DNA of 64,000 nucleotides from Platerodrilus igneus (GCA_036346225.1 JARFIW010001667.1:124001-188000), one strand, 5' to 3'; counted from the stretch's first letter, positions 46,071 through 59,244 are shown. Notes: generated by a model from the sequence alone, not told the origin. Program-made: numbers and translations.

Positions 46071-46297
46071 TATATATAAGGAAGTTTACTTATTCTGCTT
46101 TCATGATTATTGAAATCAATTACGTACTCTCGTTCCGCATCGGAACCTCCTGAAAATTTGAATTTTGATTACAAGCGTAATCGTCACTTTCAAATTCTTC
46201 TAAATTGGAATCGGTAGTATCCTGATAATGCAAGGTTTCGCTTACCGGTTGACTTTCCTCTGATTCTTGATTGTATAATTCTTCCGATGTAAATCGT

Positions 46298-47252
46298 TTA
46301 GGTACATTTTGAAAGGTTTTTGAAAAGTTTGCCTAGTCGAAGTAGACATAGGGGTTGCCGGATTAGCGGGTTTAAAATTTGGGTTCGGCTTAAAACGTCT
46401 CTGGACGCTTGACCCTGATAAGTTTGATTATATGATCTTCCAAATGTCTGAACATTTGTAGGAAATTTTGTGGTGTAAAATTTGAACGAGGTTTGATGTT
46501 TAGCGGCTGCGAAGGAATTTATTTTATCAGAATTAGGTGGTGGTTGCCCGTACTTATTATTATTTACCCAAGGTTTACCTGTGTTATTCGGTACTTGGTC
46601 CTTTTGAAAGTATCTAACGTTATCTTCTTCCGTAATAAATTGCAAAGCCCTGTGAAGGGTGTTCGGTCTCATAGCTCTAATACTACTACCCAAAGGTTCC
46701 TTTAAACCACAAAGAAACGACTTTAACGCCAGCTTAGTAAAAAATTCTCGTTTCGCTACTTTTACGTTTTCATTTCGTTCGTTTGCAATTACAAACGAAC
46801 ACAGCAAATTTAAAATTTGAATACATTTTCGTAAAATACCAAAGGCTTATCATTTCCTGCTTTAGTAACACCAAATCGCGAACTAAACAAGTATCATCTC
46901 TTTGATCACTAAAATTTCTGAGAAGAGTATTTTTTATTTCTGTCCAAGTGCTGACTTGTTGTATATTAACAGCGACCTTGGCTTGACCTGTTAAATTATT
47001 TAAAATAGATTTAAATATGAATAAGTTTTGAAAGGTGTTTGGTTTTGTCGGATCAACAAATGAGTTTATTATACTTTCTGCGGAAGAAATAAATTCGTTT
47101 AAATCATTTGGGTTGCCACCAAAATCTGGCACGCACTTTAAATACTCTACTTTAAATTGTTCCATTATTATTTCTGTATTAGAGTCTGATAGTTGGAGGT
47201 TTCTTACGTTTTCAATCAACGATTCAATTGACATAAAAGATTTTATGCACAA
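46298..47252 (-). pseudogene. gag: Gypsy 2 gag
   Basis: Capsid-type structural protein packaging the element RNA. The N-terminal part (47252-46770) has the capsid-like core with VPDFGGNPNDLNEFI and a LVRDLVLLKQ block typical of gypsy gag; a frameshift near 46800 joins a second frame (46807-46298) with LKSFLCGLKEPLGSSIRAM and an Asn/Gln/Pro-rich C-terminus. No zinc knuckle is seen, as usual in this clade. Only one shift interrupts it, and given the near-identical LTRs a sequencing indel is a plausible cause. Confidence 0.85.
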
Positions 47253-47535
47253 ATCAACAGATTAAAATTTCAAGATGTACTTACATGCAGATTGCAATTA
47301 ATACTTTCATCCTTCGCTTTGTATAATCTTTGTTTCAGAAATTCGTGGGACTGCTACGCGATGTAGACAATAAATTGGGCACCTGAATGTTGGTCCACTG
47401 TGGATGGCTTATTCGATTTCTAGAATGGCTCTCCAACAATTAGTGTTCCCTGGGAATGCTTCTATAAAATGCAATTCAATGTTCCGTAAACAGTTGAAAC
47501 TGACGAAAATTTTTCGATAAAATTTTCTCGAAACA

Positions 47536-47553
47536 TCCAATCTGACTGCGCCA
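47536..47553 (-). promoter_or_regulatory. Primer-binding site of gypsy 2 (tRNA-Ser type)
   Basis: In element orientation the LTR is followed by TGGCGCAGTCAGATTGGA. TGGCGCAGTC is the start of the primer site of 17.6/297-clade elements, assigned to tRNA-Ser. Confidence 0.75.
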
Positions 47554-47779
47554 ATTATGGTTTGGTAGTTTGAAAAACGCTTTTTAAAAACAATTTTTAT
47601 TACACTTCTAATACAAATAATGGAAATTCATGTTATTAGATTAAATTCCAACAACAGACTAAAGTTCGTACACCTCACTTAACACGTCCGTTGTAGAAAA
47701 CTATTCATATGCACATCAGCGAAATACGATCTGTCTAGTAGGAAGTTCATTACACTTTCTAACAACTTCTAACATAATT
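47553..47779 (-). repeat. 5' LTR of gypsy 2
   Basis: 227 bp, identical to the 3' LTR except for a T/G difference (AATTCATG versus AATGCATG) and an A/T difference (CAACAACAG versus CAACTACAG). Confidence 0.95.
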
Positions 47780-48016
47780 AGCTTGATACATGCGATGCAG
47801 CCCAAGACGGCCAGTTAGTCTAGAGCTTCACAACTTTAACATTGTTAGTAATTCAGTTACACACCGTAAATTTAGCTTGTCGATCTCCACACGTTACTGC
47901 ATGTAACGCACCTGTAACTAAAAATTAGTATTGTAATTATGTTTCAAATAATTTGATAGAAGAGCTTTTTGAAAAAGCTTTTTTAAAAAGTCGCTTCAAG
48001 AGGCCCAAAACCTATC

Positions 48017-48034
48017 TGGCGCAGCCGGTAGGAT
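48017..48034 (+). promoter_or_regulatory. Primer-binding site of gypsy 3 (tRNA-Ser type)
   Basis: TGGCGCAGCCGGTAGGAT, a close match to the 17.6/297-type tRNA-Ser primer site. The preceding LTR end shares TTTTTTAAAAAG with the U5 region of gypsy 2. Confidence 0.8.
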
Positions 48035-48919
48035 TCCAGAAAGACACTAGCAGAATCCAAAATCAAGGAAAATGGTGGTATTGAATTTCTATTCTTAATC
48101 TGGAACAAAGAACCAATTGGACAAGGTACAAAATCGACCAAACCTATTAATAAAGAAAAAAAAATATAATGGAACGGGCACACAAACTCTTGTAAGTACC
48201 AAAGTTCATTTTCCTAACCATCATCAACTGAATATTGATAGTAGCTAGTAAGGAACAGAAATAATTTTTATGTACAATTTTATTTGCGCGATTTTATCAT
48301 TTCTGAAAAGAATTTACTCAGAAAATTTATTTCAACAAAAGAACTATAAAGACGCATTTATATGCACAATTGTTACAATTATTACGATAAAAGTAACAAA
48401 TTACTCAGCAAGTCTAAAGTTGTAAGGTATAATTAGAATGCAATTCTTTTATTACCGCAATTATTACGGAAACGATTTATTCAAACGGATTCTCATCACA
48501 TTTTCTATAATTAAACACTTTCCGTGCAACAAGTTAACGAAGGTGTATAATTATAAAAAAGCATTTTATGTACTTTATTATTGTAATACTTAATGAAATA
48601 ATTACTCAGCACAAGTCTAAACGAAAGCATATAACTATAACGCAGTTCTTGCGAGAAAATATTCAGAAAATTTGAAATTTAATTCGCATCAATTGTAATC
48701 TCTGCAAAGTTATAAATATACACTTCAACGCGACATCAATTGATAAAACAATTACCAAGCAGAATTCTTTAATGTAAATATAGCACTTGATAATTACATA
48801 TAAAATACACGCGAAAGATAAGCGATTCTTTAAATAACTATATACAAACTAAACTGAAAAATAAGCTCCCAGTGTATACAAAATATTACACGAACTTGAC
48901 TGAAGTAACTATGAATTAA
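48035..48919 (+). other. Untranslated leader of gypsy 3
   Basis: AT-rich and without long frames. It contains a possible splice donor CTTGTAAGT at about 48188, which would suit production of a subgenomic env RNA in this clade. Confidence 0.4.
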
Positions 48920-48927
48920 TAGAAACA

Positions 48928-49262
48928 ATGAACTTTGATATAAAACTTTACCTCGGGTCCATTCCTGTATACGACGAAAATCAGGCATTATTAGATATCT
49001 TTGTTACCGCTTGCGAGATTTTTAAAATCTTTTTATAAAATCGGCGACAGCATACGCAACGTTTTACTTTTAAACCTGATAATAAGTAAGCTGATCGGCA
49101 GAGCATTAACCTTGATTGCCGGTCGCAACGATTTGATCGAATCGGACGATTTCAAACGTGTATCGATTGTATAATTCGGCGAGCGAAGGATCATCAAATG
49201 TTTAGTCCGCGATTTAATAAACCTGGTAACGCCGGCAACAAATTCCTTTTATTTTAAAATTA
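48928..49262 (+). pseudogene. gag: Gypsy 3 gag, N-terminal part
   Basis: From Met 48928 (MNFDIKLYLGSIPVYDEN) through FVTACEIFKIF; after a break near 49035 the characteristic ISKLIGRALTLIAGRND block and LVRDLINLVTPATN follow, which is the gag capsid core of 17.6-like elements. It stops abruptly at about 49262 where the BEL sequence starts; the matching next portion begins at about 54742. Two internal frame breaks. Confidence 0.75.
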
Positions 49263-52200
49263 CAATTTATTAATTCGATAAATTATTGCCAGAATAGCAT
49301 TCAATTCAGGTTATTTTAATTTATAAATAAATTGAAACCTATGCCGAATCTGACAATAACTAAATTAAAACAGATAGTAACGAGCATCGGTGTGATTCGG
49401 TTCGCTAGTAAACTGTGGCATCGGTGTGCACGTCAAAATAACCCCTTGCACCCGTCTTAGCGTGGGTTCGAAAACGTTAAATTTCTAAATTGGTTATCAT
49501 TGCCTTCCTTCAATGACCATCCTAAATCTCACCCTTTAAACGCCTATTTAAAGCGAGCTGCAGATCTTGGGTAAGTCCATTACTTTATATTTGTTTGTTC
49601 ATGTTTAAAAAATACAGTCCACTGTGTCTTAACCGAGCGCTAATATTTTGGTTACCTTCGGGCACGGATTGTTAGTAGCGGGAATTTAGCACTTTACTAA
49701 ATACCGGGTTATAAGGGTTATTTTGCTCGTTTATGCCACAGTTCATTTACAAGAATCGTTCACTATAGATAACATAAACAGGTGTATGTTAAACAGACCT
49801 CTCGCGCTCTGTTATCGCATATGCTTTTCTATTTCAAATTTGCTTATCTATCCTTGCAATAGTAAGTACATTTGAAATAGCGTAAACAATACAAATCTTT
49901 CGTTCTAAATTTACATATTTGTTATACATTTGCAATTTGTTATTAATCACCGAATTATTAATATCACAATGAGTAAAGCGGTTAATAGATTAAAATCACT
50001 TCAATCTAAAAAGGAAACCTATTTCCAAAGAATCCAAATTCTTTACGATAAAAGTAAAAACATTCAAGATTCGGTAGTTTTAAAAGAATTTAAGATAAGA
50101 CACGCAACCCTAGATGACACAAAACGCAAATTAGATGAAATCATAGATGAAATCAATACGATAGGGTTTGAAACGGATCCAGAATTTAAACCGAACTACA
50201 ATGAATTAAACGCTATCGATGAACTTTATTGTTACATTCAGGATGTTGCTACCGGTCTAATCACTTCGAAAGTTACCGATCAATCTTCTCAAAATCAAAC
50301 TATGCACGCAGCTGAAGCTACTGTTCGTCTCCCAAAAATTGATCTAATTGATTTTAACGGCGATTTTCTAAAATGGCCTCTTTTCTACGAAACATTTAAA
50401 AGCCTTATCCATAATAATTCTAATTTGGACAATACTTGCAAAATGCATTATTTATTAGGAAATTTACGGGGTAGCGTTCTGGCATTAAGCTCTGGTATGT
50501 TACCGACGGCTGAAAATTACTCTATACTATGGGCCGCTTTAATTGAATAATACGAAGATAAACGCGCTTTAGCTAACACTTATCTTTCTCAGGTTTTCGA
50601 CTTTAAAGCGCTTCAAACGGAAAGTATTATCAGTCTAAATTCATTCATAGAAAAGGTTGACTCTGCAATCAATGCTCTTCGTAAATTAAACATTACAAAC
50701 TTGTCTGATTTTATTCTTACTTCTATTGCTTTATCAAAGCTAGACAATCATACAAGACGAATTTTTGAACAATCTTTAAAGGGAGGTTCGATTCCTACTT
50801 ACGATGAGCTAGCCACGTTCGTAAAAGAACAAGTTAAAATTTTAGATCGAACCAGCTGTAGCAAAACAAAGCAAATTAGTAGCCACACAAACAAGACGAA
50901 GGTCTTACATGCCTTCGCCAAAAAAGAAGTAAATAATCACGACAATTTGAAATGTGCCAATTGTAAAGGCGAACATCATCGATTAGCTAGGTGTTACAAA
51001 TTTCTTAATCTTTCTCCGCAAAATCGAATTTCTTTTGTTAAAGATCAAAAATTGTGTATTAACTGTCTCAGTTCTAAGCACGCTTTGTCATTATGCCCTT
51101 CCACGTATTCATGTAGGTTGTGCAGTAACCGTCATCATTCAGTGTTACATATTCCTAGTCCGATTGTTGACACAAATAATCAAGCGTTATCTAATCCTAT
51201 AAATACAAATGAAGCAATTAATGTGAGTCTTTGTTCAACGTCGACTAAGGAAGGTTCAGATAAAAATTACACGATTCTTTTAGCGACTGCGATCGTTAAA
51301 GTTGAATCAACAATGGGTACTTACCTGCGGTTGAGATTCCTAATTGATAGTGCTAGTCAATGTAACTTCATTACATCTAAATGCTGTCAATTGCTTCGAT
51401 TACCTGTAAATAAAACTTACACGTCTATTTCAGGGATCGGTATGTCTTTCAAACCTGTTCGCGGTCAAACGCAAATAGCATTTACATCTCAACATGATGC
51501 AGATGTTAAATACAAAATGCAAGCGTTCGTGTTAGACAAAATCACGGATCGTTTGCCATCTTGTGCTGTCGACCTTGCAGTTTGTAAACATTTCAGCAAT
51601 CTACGTTTAGCCGATGAAACTTTCTTTCGTCCTGGAAAAATTCACGGAATTATAGGTGCTGAACTTGTACCACATATTTTGGAATCATTCAAATATTCAA
51701 GTCCCGATTTACCCGTTGCCATAAATTCCACTTTAGGATTTATAATTATGGGTCAAACTCCAATTCAAAATGTCACGACCAATTTACAGGTTTATTGTTG
51801 TGTTGAAGGGTCCGAGGTCATAGAACCTTTGCTTCAGAAATTTTGGAAGCTTGAAGAAGTAGGTGAAGTCGTTACTCGTAGTTCCGATGTTATTAAATGT
51901 AAAGAATTGTTCTCTACTTCAACAAAACGAGATGATACTGGTCGATACATTGTTGCTTTACCTTTTACAGAATATCCGCCAAACTTAGGAAATTCATTTT
52001 CTACAGCTTTGCGCAGATTTTATTCTCTAGAAAAAAGATTTTCTTTATCGCCGTCATACAGAGTAGCCTATAGTGCGGCGATGAAAGATTATATTGAGCA
52101 AGGTCATATAAACCTTATTCCAAATTGTACTCCTCATTTCAAAGGATATTTTATTCCTCATCACGGGGTGTTTAAGGAAGAATCGGTTTCTACCCCTTTA

Positions 52201-54736
52201 CGCATCGTTTTTAATGCATCGTCTAAAGATGCATTTAATAAATCTTTAAATGACTGCCTTTATGCCGGTCCAAAATTGCAAACCGATTTATTTTGCATAT
52301 TAATTAATTTTCGATTAATGGAATTTGCCTTAATTTCTGACGTTCGTCAGATGTTTCGCCAAATAAAAATATGTTCCGAACATCAATCTTATCAACGTTT
52401 GCTTTGGCGATTCAGCATAGATGAACCATTACAAACGTATCAACTCACAAGAGTTACTTTTGGTGTCAAATCATCTCCATATTTAGCTCTACGTACTGTA
52501 CTTCAGCTAGCATTAGATGAAGCAAAAAATTTTACGCTTGCATCCGCAGTTGTACAAAGAGATATGTATGTAGATGACGTAATTTCTTCGGTGGAATTTT
52601 TAGATAATGCCAAAGTCTTTTATCATGAACTGCTCGGGCTTTTCACGGTTGGAGGTTTTCAGTTGGTTAAATGGGCCACAAATTCTTCGCATTTAACAAA
52701 CGAAATATCTGAAAATATTCGAATGGACAATGTTGTAGATTTCGAAAGCAATATTTTAAAGGTATTGGGTCTTCAATGGCATGCAAAGGTTGATAATTTA
52801 ACATTTGCGGTTAAAGGTCCAAATGAAATCTGTACAAAGAGAAATATTCTTTCCACTGTAGCTAGAATGTGGGATCCATTAGGGCTCTTATCTCCCGTGA
52901 CAATTTTTGCCAAACTACTAATCAAAGAATTATGGATATTAAAGTTGTCTTGGGATGAAGAAACCCCTCCATATATTAAAGGTTTGTGGAATACCTTTCA
53001 GCAAGAAATAATTCAACTTTCCGACTTTAAAATATCCCGACACATCGGATATTCATCAGTAACGTCATTACAACTTGTGGGATTTTGCGATGCTTCTGAA
53101 AAGGCATACAGTGCCGTCGTATACGCCCGAACAGTGTCTCTGGATGGCGAAGTAAAAATTATTTTACTATGCGGTAAAGCTAAATTGGCTCCAATAAAAA
53201 CTGTCACTATTCCTCGTTTGGAGTTATGTGCTGCTTTATTGCTTGCAAGACTATTAAATTGCATCATTCGCACATATTCCTTACGATGCACTATCAAACA
53301 AGTTTTTGCGTTTTCTGATTCCATGGTGGTTCTTAACTGGATTCATAAATCGCCCCATTGTTGGAAAACTTTTGTAGCCAATCGAGTGGCAAAAATTCAA
53401 AATTTATTACCAGTAACTCGTTGGTTTCATGTTGATGGCATTTCAAATCCTGCCGATTGTGCGTCTCGCGGTATATCTCCAAATCAATTTCTTAACGCCG
53501 AGTTGTGGTTGCAGGGGCCATCGTGGCTTCTTTCTCAAGAAAGCAATTGGCCTATTAAAATCATTGACACGGAAGAAATTATTTTGGCTGACAATAAACT
53601 TGAACAGAAATTGGTTTCACTTCCTGTGACACAATCAGAAGTTCATCCCTTGTACGCCCTGATTGATAGATGCAGTTCTTACTCTAAATTGTTAAGCATA
53701 ACTGTTTATGTTTTGAGATTTGTTAAACGTTTGCCTAAAAGGAACCGCATTTCTGCGGAAGATCTTGTTGCGGCGGAAAATATTCTAATTTTAGCAGTGC
53801 AAGATAAACATTTTTTCTCTGAAAAAAACTTTTCTGGAAAAGGGACAACTTTGTTCGAAACTCTTTCGACATTTGAATCCTTTTCTTTCAAATAACTTAA
53901 TTAGAGTTGGAGGTCGTCTGTCAAATGCAAATATTTCATATGATCAGCAGCATCCAGTTCTTTTACCTAAGAAAGATCGTTTTACCGATTTATTAATTGA
54001 TCATTTTCATGTAAAAAATTTACACACAGGGCCACATCTTCTGCTTTCTCTATTACGTCAGCATTTTTGGATTATAGCGGCTAGAAATTTGATTCGGACT
54101 CGTGTTCAAAATTGTAATCATCGTTTCAGAAGAAAACCTCGATTTACTTTTCCTCTTATGGCTAACTTACCGTCTCCTAGGGTTAATCAGGCCAAAGCAT
54201 TTATGCATACTGGCACTGATTTTGCCGGACCTTTTAATATAACTCTTAGTAGACACCGGGGAGTTAAAGCTCAAAAGGCCTATATATTCATATTTGTTTG
54301 TTTAACAGCTCGTGCCGTGCATCTAGAATTAGCGTCAAGTTTGTCAACCGACATATTCCTTGCCGCATTTAAGCGTTTCCTTGCTAGAATTGGACCATGT
54401 GCGGTTATGTATTCCGACCGCGGGACAAATTTCGTGGGCACTAAAAATTATTTAGATTCCCTTCAAGAATTTTTCCGAAATTCAAATTGCCTAAATGCCA
54501 TTGGCCATGAACTTAGTCAAAGGCGCATTGATTGGAAATTCAATCCGCCTTCGGCTCCTCATTTTGGAGGAATATGGGAGGCGAATATTAAAAGCGTGAA
54601 AGGTCATTTAATGAAAGTTGGGGGAGAGCAAATACTTTCTTATGAAGAATTTTCAACGGTTTTAACACAAATCGAAGCGTTGTTAAATTCACGTCTTTTA
54701 TGCTGGCTTAGTTCAGACCCTTCGGAACCTCTCGCA
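49263..54736 (+). mobile_element. BEL/Pao element, nearly intact but 3' truncated
   Basis: 5' region (49263-49968, presumably LTR and leader, no clear LTR boundaries), then one long gag-pro-RT-RNase H-integrase frame with one stop and one shift. The integrase breaks off inside its conserved SSDP region at about 54736, and no 3' LTR is visible. Both ends adjoin the gag of gypsy 3. Confidence 0.85.
49969..54736 (+). pseudogene. BEL/Pao gag-pol polyprotein
   Basis: Starts at Met 49969 (an upstream in-frame Met at 49930 is less likely). Gag with LPKIDLIDFNGDFLKWPLF; a TAA at 50548-50550 interrupts it, then the same frame runs to 53895. Three Cys/His clusters (CANCKGEHHRLARC, CINCLSSKHALSLC, CRLCSNRHHSVLH) at 50953-51150, protease with LIDSASQCNF, RT with LISDVRQMFRQI and catalytic YVDDV (about 52570), RNase H with GFCDASEKAYSA, IPRLELCAALLL and FSDSMVVLNWI. 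A shift near 53875 leads to integrase: Asp in TGTDFAGPF, Asp in YSDRGTNF and Glu in GGIWEANIKSVK. Only two lesions in about 1590 codons. Replication depends on the missing 3' LTR. Confidence 0.95.
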
Positions 54737-54741
54737 TTATG

Positions 54742-56406
54742 GAAAATAACCAATCACCCTATCAATTCGGTATGAAATATCAAGATGTACGAAGCTTAAT
54801 CTTGACAAAGCTAAAAATTGAAGAACCCGATCGAAACATAACATTATTGAAGACGAAGATGTACGACGAAATGGCTTAGAACACATACATCAATGCCTTG
54901 CCTGAACGGTTATCGGACAAAGTAAGATTTCAACATCCCCAAAATTTAAAAAAAGCAACGGACATGATAGTAAAGAAAAAAAAATGTTATGTACTATAGA
55001 AATAAACTGTATCACCCTAACGCAAACAAAAATTACGCACCGATGAAAACTATACAAGCCGCGAGACAAAAAATCCAACAACCGAAATTTACACCATTTA
55101 TCGCACAAATGAATCAACCACGAATTAGCAACCCAAACTTTAATAACACAAATTTCCCCAACCAATTTAAACAATTTACAACAACAAATTCAAATTTCAC
55201 AAAACCCATATTTACACCAAAGATTAATCAAAACGTAAATCAATCAAGGCAAACATTCGGCGCAAACTCCAACAGAAACGCACCTGTGGCAAATTACAAC
55301 AACAACCCCAACAGTTATTGCAAACCAACTCCTATGGTAACACTAGACAAAATACTAAAATATCGCAAATCAGACCAAATCAAAAACGAAACTTCACTTC
55401 CGAAGAACTATTTCACCAAGAAATAGAAGATTTTGACAACCCGGACGCGAATAATGACGTCACTTCGAGTAGAGACGATGAAACAAACTACGAATGCAAC
55501 AACCCTTATGAAAATTACGAAGACGATGACGAAGAAAACGCGTGCTCAAATTTTCGGTTACACCAATTGAAATACGACTAAACGTAATTAATTTAAATAA
55601 CATCAATCAAGAAATTTTACCTTTTATAGAAATACCTCACGCAGAACTTAAATTACTAATCGATACCGGATCTTCAAAAACTTTAATTAGCCCAGAACCG
55701 TACAGAAACATTATTTAGATTTAGTAGAAAGAGAACCTTTTAAAATCAAGTCAGCCCACAAAAAAACATCACGCTAATTTATAGCCAACATACCCCCACC
55801 AAAAACTTTTACCGAAAATATAAAACATAAATTTTGCATCTTTGAATTTAACGACAAATAAGACGGATTAATAGGCATGGTTCTTCTAAGAAAATTAGGA
55901 GCAAACATTGATATAAAAAACTGACTATGAAGAACGAAACACGGACAAATTCCCATTAAATTTCAAAACAATAATACCCAAACCGAGCAAAAATACACCA
56001 TCAAACCCAGGACAGAAAAACGAATAAAACTTTTAGTAAATTCAAAAGACGACGTAGGAATTATAAACCACATGCCATTTCAACCCGCTGAAGAAACACC
56101 CGCAGCATTAGTACAAATAAAAGACAATTACGCCATCACAACAATTTTAAACTCAAACGATTACCCCATAGAACTATCCTTGACATACCCAATAGACGTA
56201 GAAGAAGTAAACTTTAGCGAGAAGAAAATCGACGAAGAATATGCAAACGATTCCAACCCTACAGAACACGGCAGGATGTTAAAAGAAAAATTAGTTAACA
56301 TTCGTTATAATAACGACGTTAATAACGAAGAGGAGAGATCAATTAAAGACTTATGTTTCGAATACCGAGATATATTCCTTTGCAAAGAAATACCTTTAAC
56401 ACCTCT
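54742..56406 (+). pseudogene. Gypsy 3 gag (rest) and protease
   Basis: Resumes gag with YQFGMKYQDVRSLILTKL and INALPERLSDKVRFQ (stop between, near 54880), then a Asn/Gln/Pro-rich C-terminus (54989-55581) ending in an acidic stretch. Protease follows with LLIDTGSSKT (about 55650-55680) and a linker frame 56072-56434 whose first part to about 56406 matches the region before reverse transcriptase (RDIFLCKEIPLT). The match ends abruptly at 56406, so reverse transcriptase and everything after are lost or moved. The plus strand is A-rich like gypsy 1, so the two could belong to one family, but this is not proven. Confidence 0.75.
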
Positions 56407-59230
56407 ATATTTACTGCATTTACTCGTACAATAAGTGCGGATACCATTGGTTATGAGGTTAATACGTTAGAAATTACGAATTTGTCTACACGAGGCTCAT
56501 ACAATCTTTATCGACCTCTTACTTGTTAAATGACTAGTCCAAAGTAAACAGAAGATAAGAAAAACTTATCTGGATAATAGGTTAATCCTCTAGTACATGT
56601 ACAGCATAAAACGGACAGCAAAGCGTAGATCAAACTCCAAAAGCAATAGTAGCTCTATCAGCGAGATGGGAGGTTCACGTCTCAGCAACAACGGAATCCA
56701 TCTATACCCAACAAGAACCTAGCAATCGCACACAAATAGGTAGGATATGCAAAGTGTGTATGCGTTTGGTTACTCATTTAAATCTTCGATAATGTTACGA
56801 AGAACTGTGTATTTGTTTTTAGTAGTCTGGACACAATGTCTATTTTTTTTGACAACCTTTTTAAAACTAGCAAAAATGACAAGTAGTTGCTTTGATCAAA
56901 ACAATCACAAGTTTTCAGTATATGTATGGAGTAGTATGGTTTACTTAGTTATCACGTATTACGGATTTGTAAACAGCGTTAACGTGCTAGTGAACTATAA
57001 TTGAGCAGATTTTATAAGACAAGGCCTGAACGTAACACGATTTCTAGCAGACGCTGTATTCTTAAAACGCGCAGGTTTAAGAAACTCTGACAGCAGTCCC
57101 TATTGTGCAGATACAATAGGAACCTTGTTACGTTCATTTTCGTAAATAATTGATTAGTTTATATACAAAAATTTTTACCTTAAATTCCTTGGCGTTAAAC
57201 ACGAAGATTTATTCCGTAAATTAAAAATAACCCTTTCGTGTGTGTAAAATTGTATTGTAATTAATAATAAATTCCCTATCTATGTCAGTTGATAAATATT
57301 TCTACTCGTTAGAAAAATAAATATCCTTTCTAAGAACTTCGTACCGTAGAATTTACGCCCTAATTAGATAGGCGACTTTCCAAGTATTTCAATAATTAAA
57401 TGCTGGTGTGTTTCCCTTTTTAAAGAATTCGGCGACTTTATTTCAATAAAATTAGGGTTTTCCTGTTTTATTTCCTTGCTTTGGTGCTTTAGCACATGTA
57501 ATGTTCATTTGCTGTTCGAATAGCAACAAGATAACACGTCCTCTTTTGCTTCGTTCGTTTCCTTTTGTAACATTATTTTGTAATGTTAACGAATAAACAG
57601 ATCAATTAATTAAAATTCAGTAACTTGCATAACTTATAGACAAAAATTCCACAATAAATTACCTCATTTTAGTTAGGCTTCCTTATAATAAAAGACCAGC
57701 TTTACAAATAGCTTCAGGCTACTAAACTATTAGAATTCCAGCGGCAGGTCATAATTTAAAGCTTTACCCTTCCTTGTAAATCAAATACAATAAACCTCTT
57801 AAAGTTTACGTCGGTTACAGATTGACGAATCTGATAAAATTAAAATGGAATAGTACCTTTTAGCGTAAATAAAGGAAAGCAAATTTTCTGTTTGAAAAGC
57901 TTAATCTTCTTAAAACTTTCGTTGATGGACAGCGGGTTATAGAAAACGAAACATTATAAATAGTGAAAACTATTTGCAATTTGATTTGTTCAAAGATTAC
58001 AAGTAATTTTAAGTAGTTTGGAGACATTCATTGAATTTAAAATCCATTTCGGCTCAAGTAGGCTAGCCGGTCTTTTGTTAATGGCAGACTACTGTCGCCA
58101 TAGGTATGGTCTACATTTCAATAATTGAGAAATTCATAGAAGGTACAACATAATTTAAACCCTTGGGAAAATAATTGCTTCCGTGACTCTCATCTAAAAA
58201 GGGGTTGGATTTGGTTTGTAAAATCTTGTTTTGTGGGAGGTTCTGTTCAGTTATTGGATAACGGAAAATGACGTACATAATGATTAGGGTAGGAATTAGT
58301 CTATATAACTTAAGGCTTAGCCAAAAGACAGAGAGTTCTTCCAATGAGGCCGTCCGTGGTCAAGAAGTAGACAAAAACGTAGTTCGCGGGTAGCGTTCTC
58401 CGGCATCACAGATAGAATATTCCACTTCGTATCACGATAGTAAAAATTGGAAAGAAGTGATACTTTTCCAGTTCGCGTGTGCCAGTCAATTCTTTAAAAA
58501 TTATAAACAGAAGAAACAAGCGAGATTCTCTCCCCCAATTTAAGAACTGTTCTACGTTGGAAGACAAACCCTTAAACAATGGACAATTTTTAGTTAGTAA
58601 GTTTTTATAGTTAAGTAGCATGACCAATTTTTAGTTAGTTTGTTTGTTAGGACGTTTTGGCCATAAACCGTAGGATTAATTTAGTGTAAGATTTGTAATA
58701 TAAGTTTTCGTTCATATACAAGTGTTTGGGAACTACTTATGTACTCAAAATTTTCATAAATTCCATAATCACCTATTCACTTAAATTTCTAAATTAAAAC
58801 CAATAAATGTAAGAGGTTCACGTTTATTGCTCTGTGAATTAAATAGTATTGTTTGCCGCTGATTAAGTCAATAGGTGTTTTATTTTTTTTATCATGGAAG
58901 TTGCATAAGTAGAAAAAAAGTGAGGAATTGATTAAAAGGAACAATTGTCCTTCTTGGGATGACAAGTCTCTCAAGGTTTTGTACGAACATTTGGACATTC
59001 TCGACTTGTCTGGCGCCCTTGGCAATTGTCATTAAGCTACAATATTTTATAAAAAGTAAGTGCCAAATCTTTTGTAGTATATTATAAATTAATTTAACCT
59101 TTTTTTTCAAATTTTAACCCTCTATATGATCCACGACCTTCCGCTAGCTAGTGCCGGTGACCCCCCTTTAATTTTTGTTTTACAGGCCGCCCCCATTTTA
59201 TAATTTGACTGGAAAATACATACGTAGTAG
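56407..59230. other. Unassigned 2.8 kb, probably LTR-type sequence
   Basis: No recognised coding region. A plus frame 56747-57004 (85 residues, hydrophobic with three membrane-like runs) matches nothing I know. The right part presumably holds the 5' LTR of gypsy 4 because a primer-site-like sequence follows, but its start cannot be placed without the other LTR. Confidence 0.4.
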
Positions 59231-59244
59231 CTTTTCTGCCTGTA

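Larger units (their letters stand above)
40555..47779 (-). mobile_element. Gypsy element 2, full-length errantivirus-like
   Basis: Complete 7225 bp element on the minus strand: 227 bp LTRs, primer-binding site, gag, pol, env and a purine tract. It is flanked by AGCTT at 40550-40554 and 47780-47784. The two LTRs differ at only two positions, so the insertion is young. The host sequence is the Polinton fragment copy B, whose duplicate at about 24475-24492 shows the unoccupied site. Confidence 0.95.
47813..49262 (+). mobile_element. Gypsy element 3, 5' part
   Basis: LTR-like end (from about 47813, AGTTAGTCTAGAG; 3' boundary 48016), primer-binding site, leader and the start of gag up to about 49262, where the BEL element begins. 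The remainder of gag and protease resumes at about 54740. The LTR 5' end is uncertain. Confidence 0.65.

Noticed and set aside
50701..53895. Host retroviral-like single gene (domesticated gag-pol)
   Set aside because: The upstream gag continues in the same frame with only one stop and the integrase follows, so it is an ordinary BEL/Pao element.
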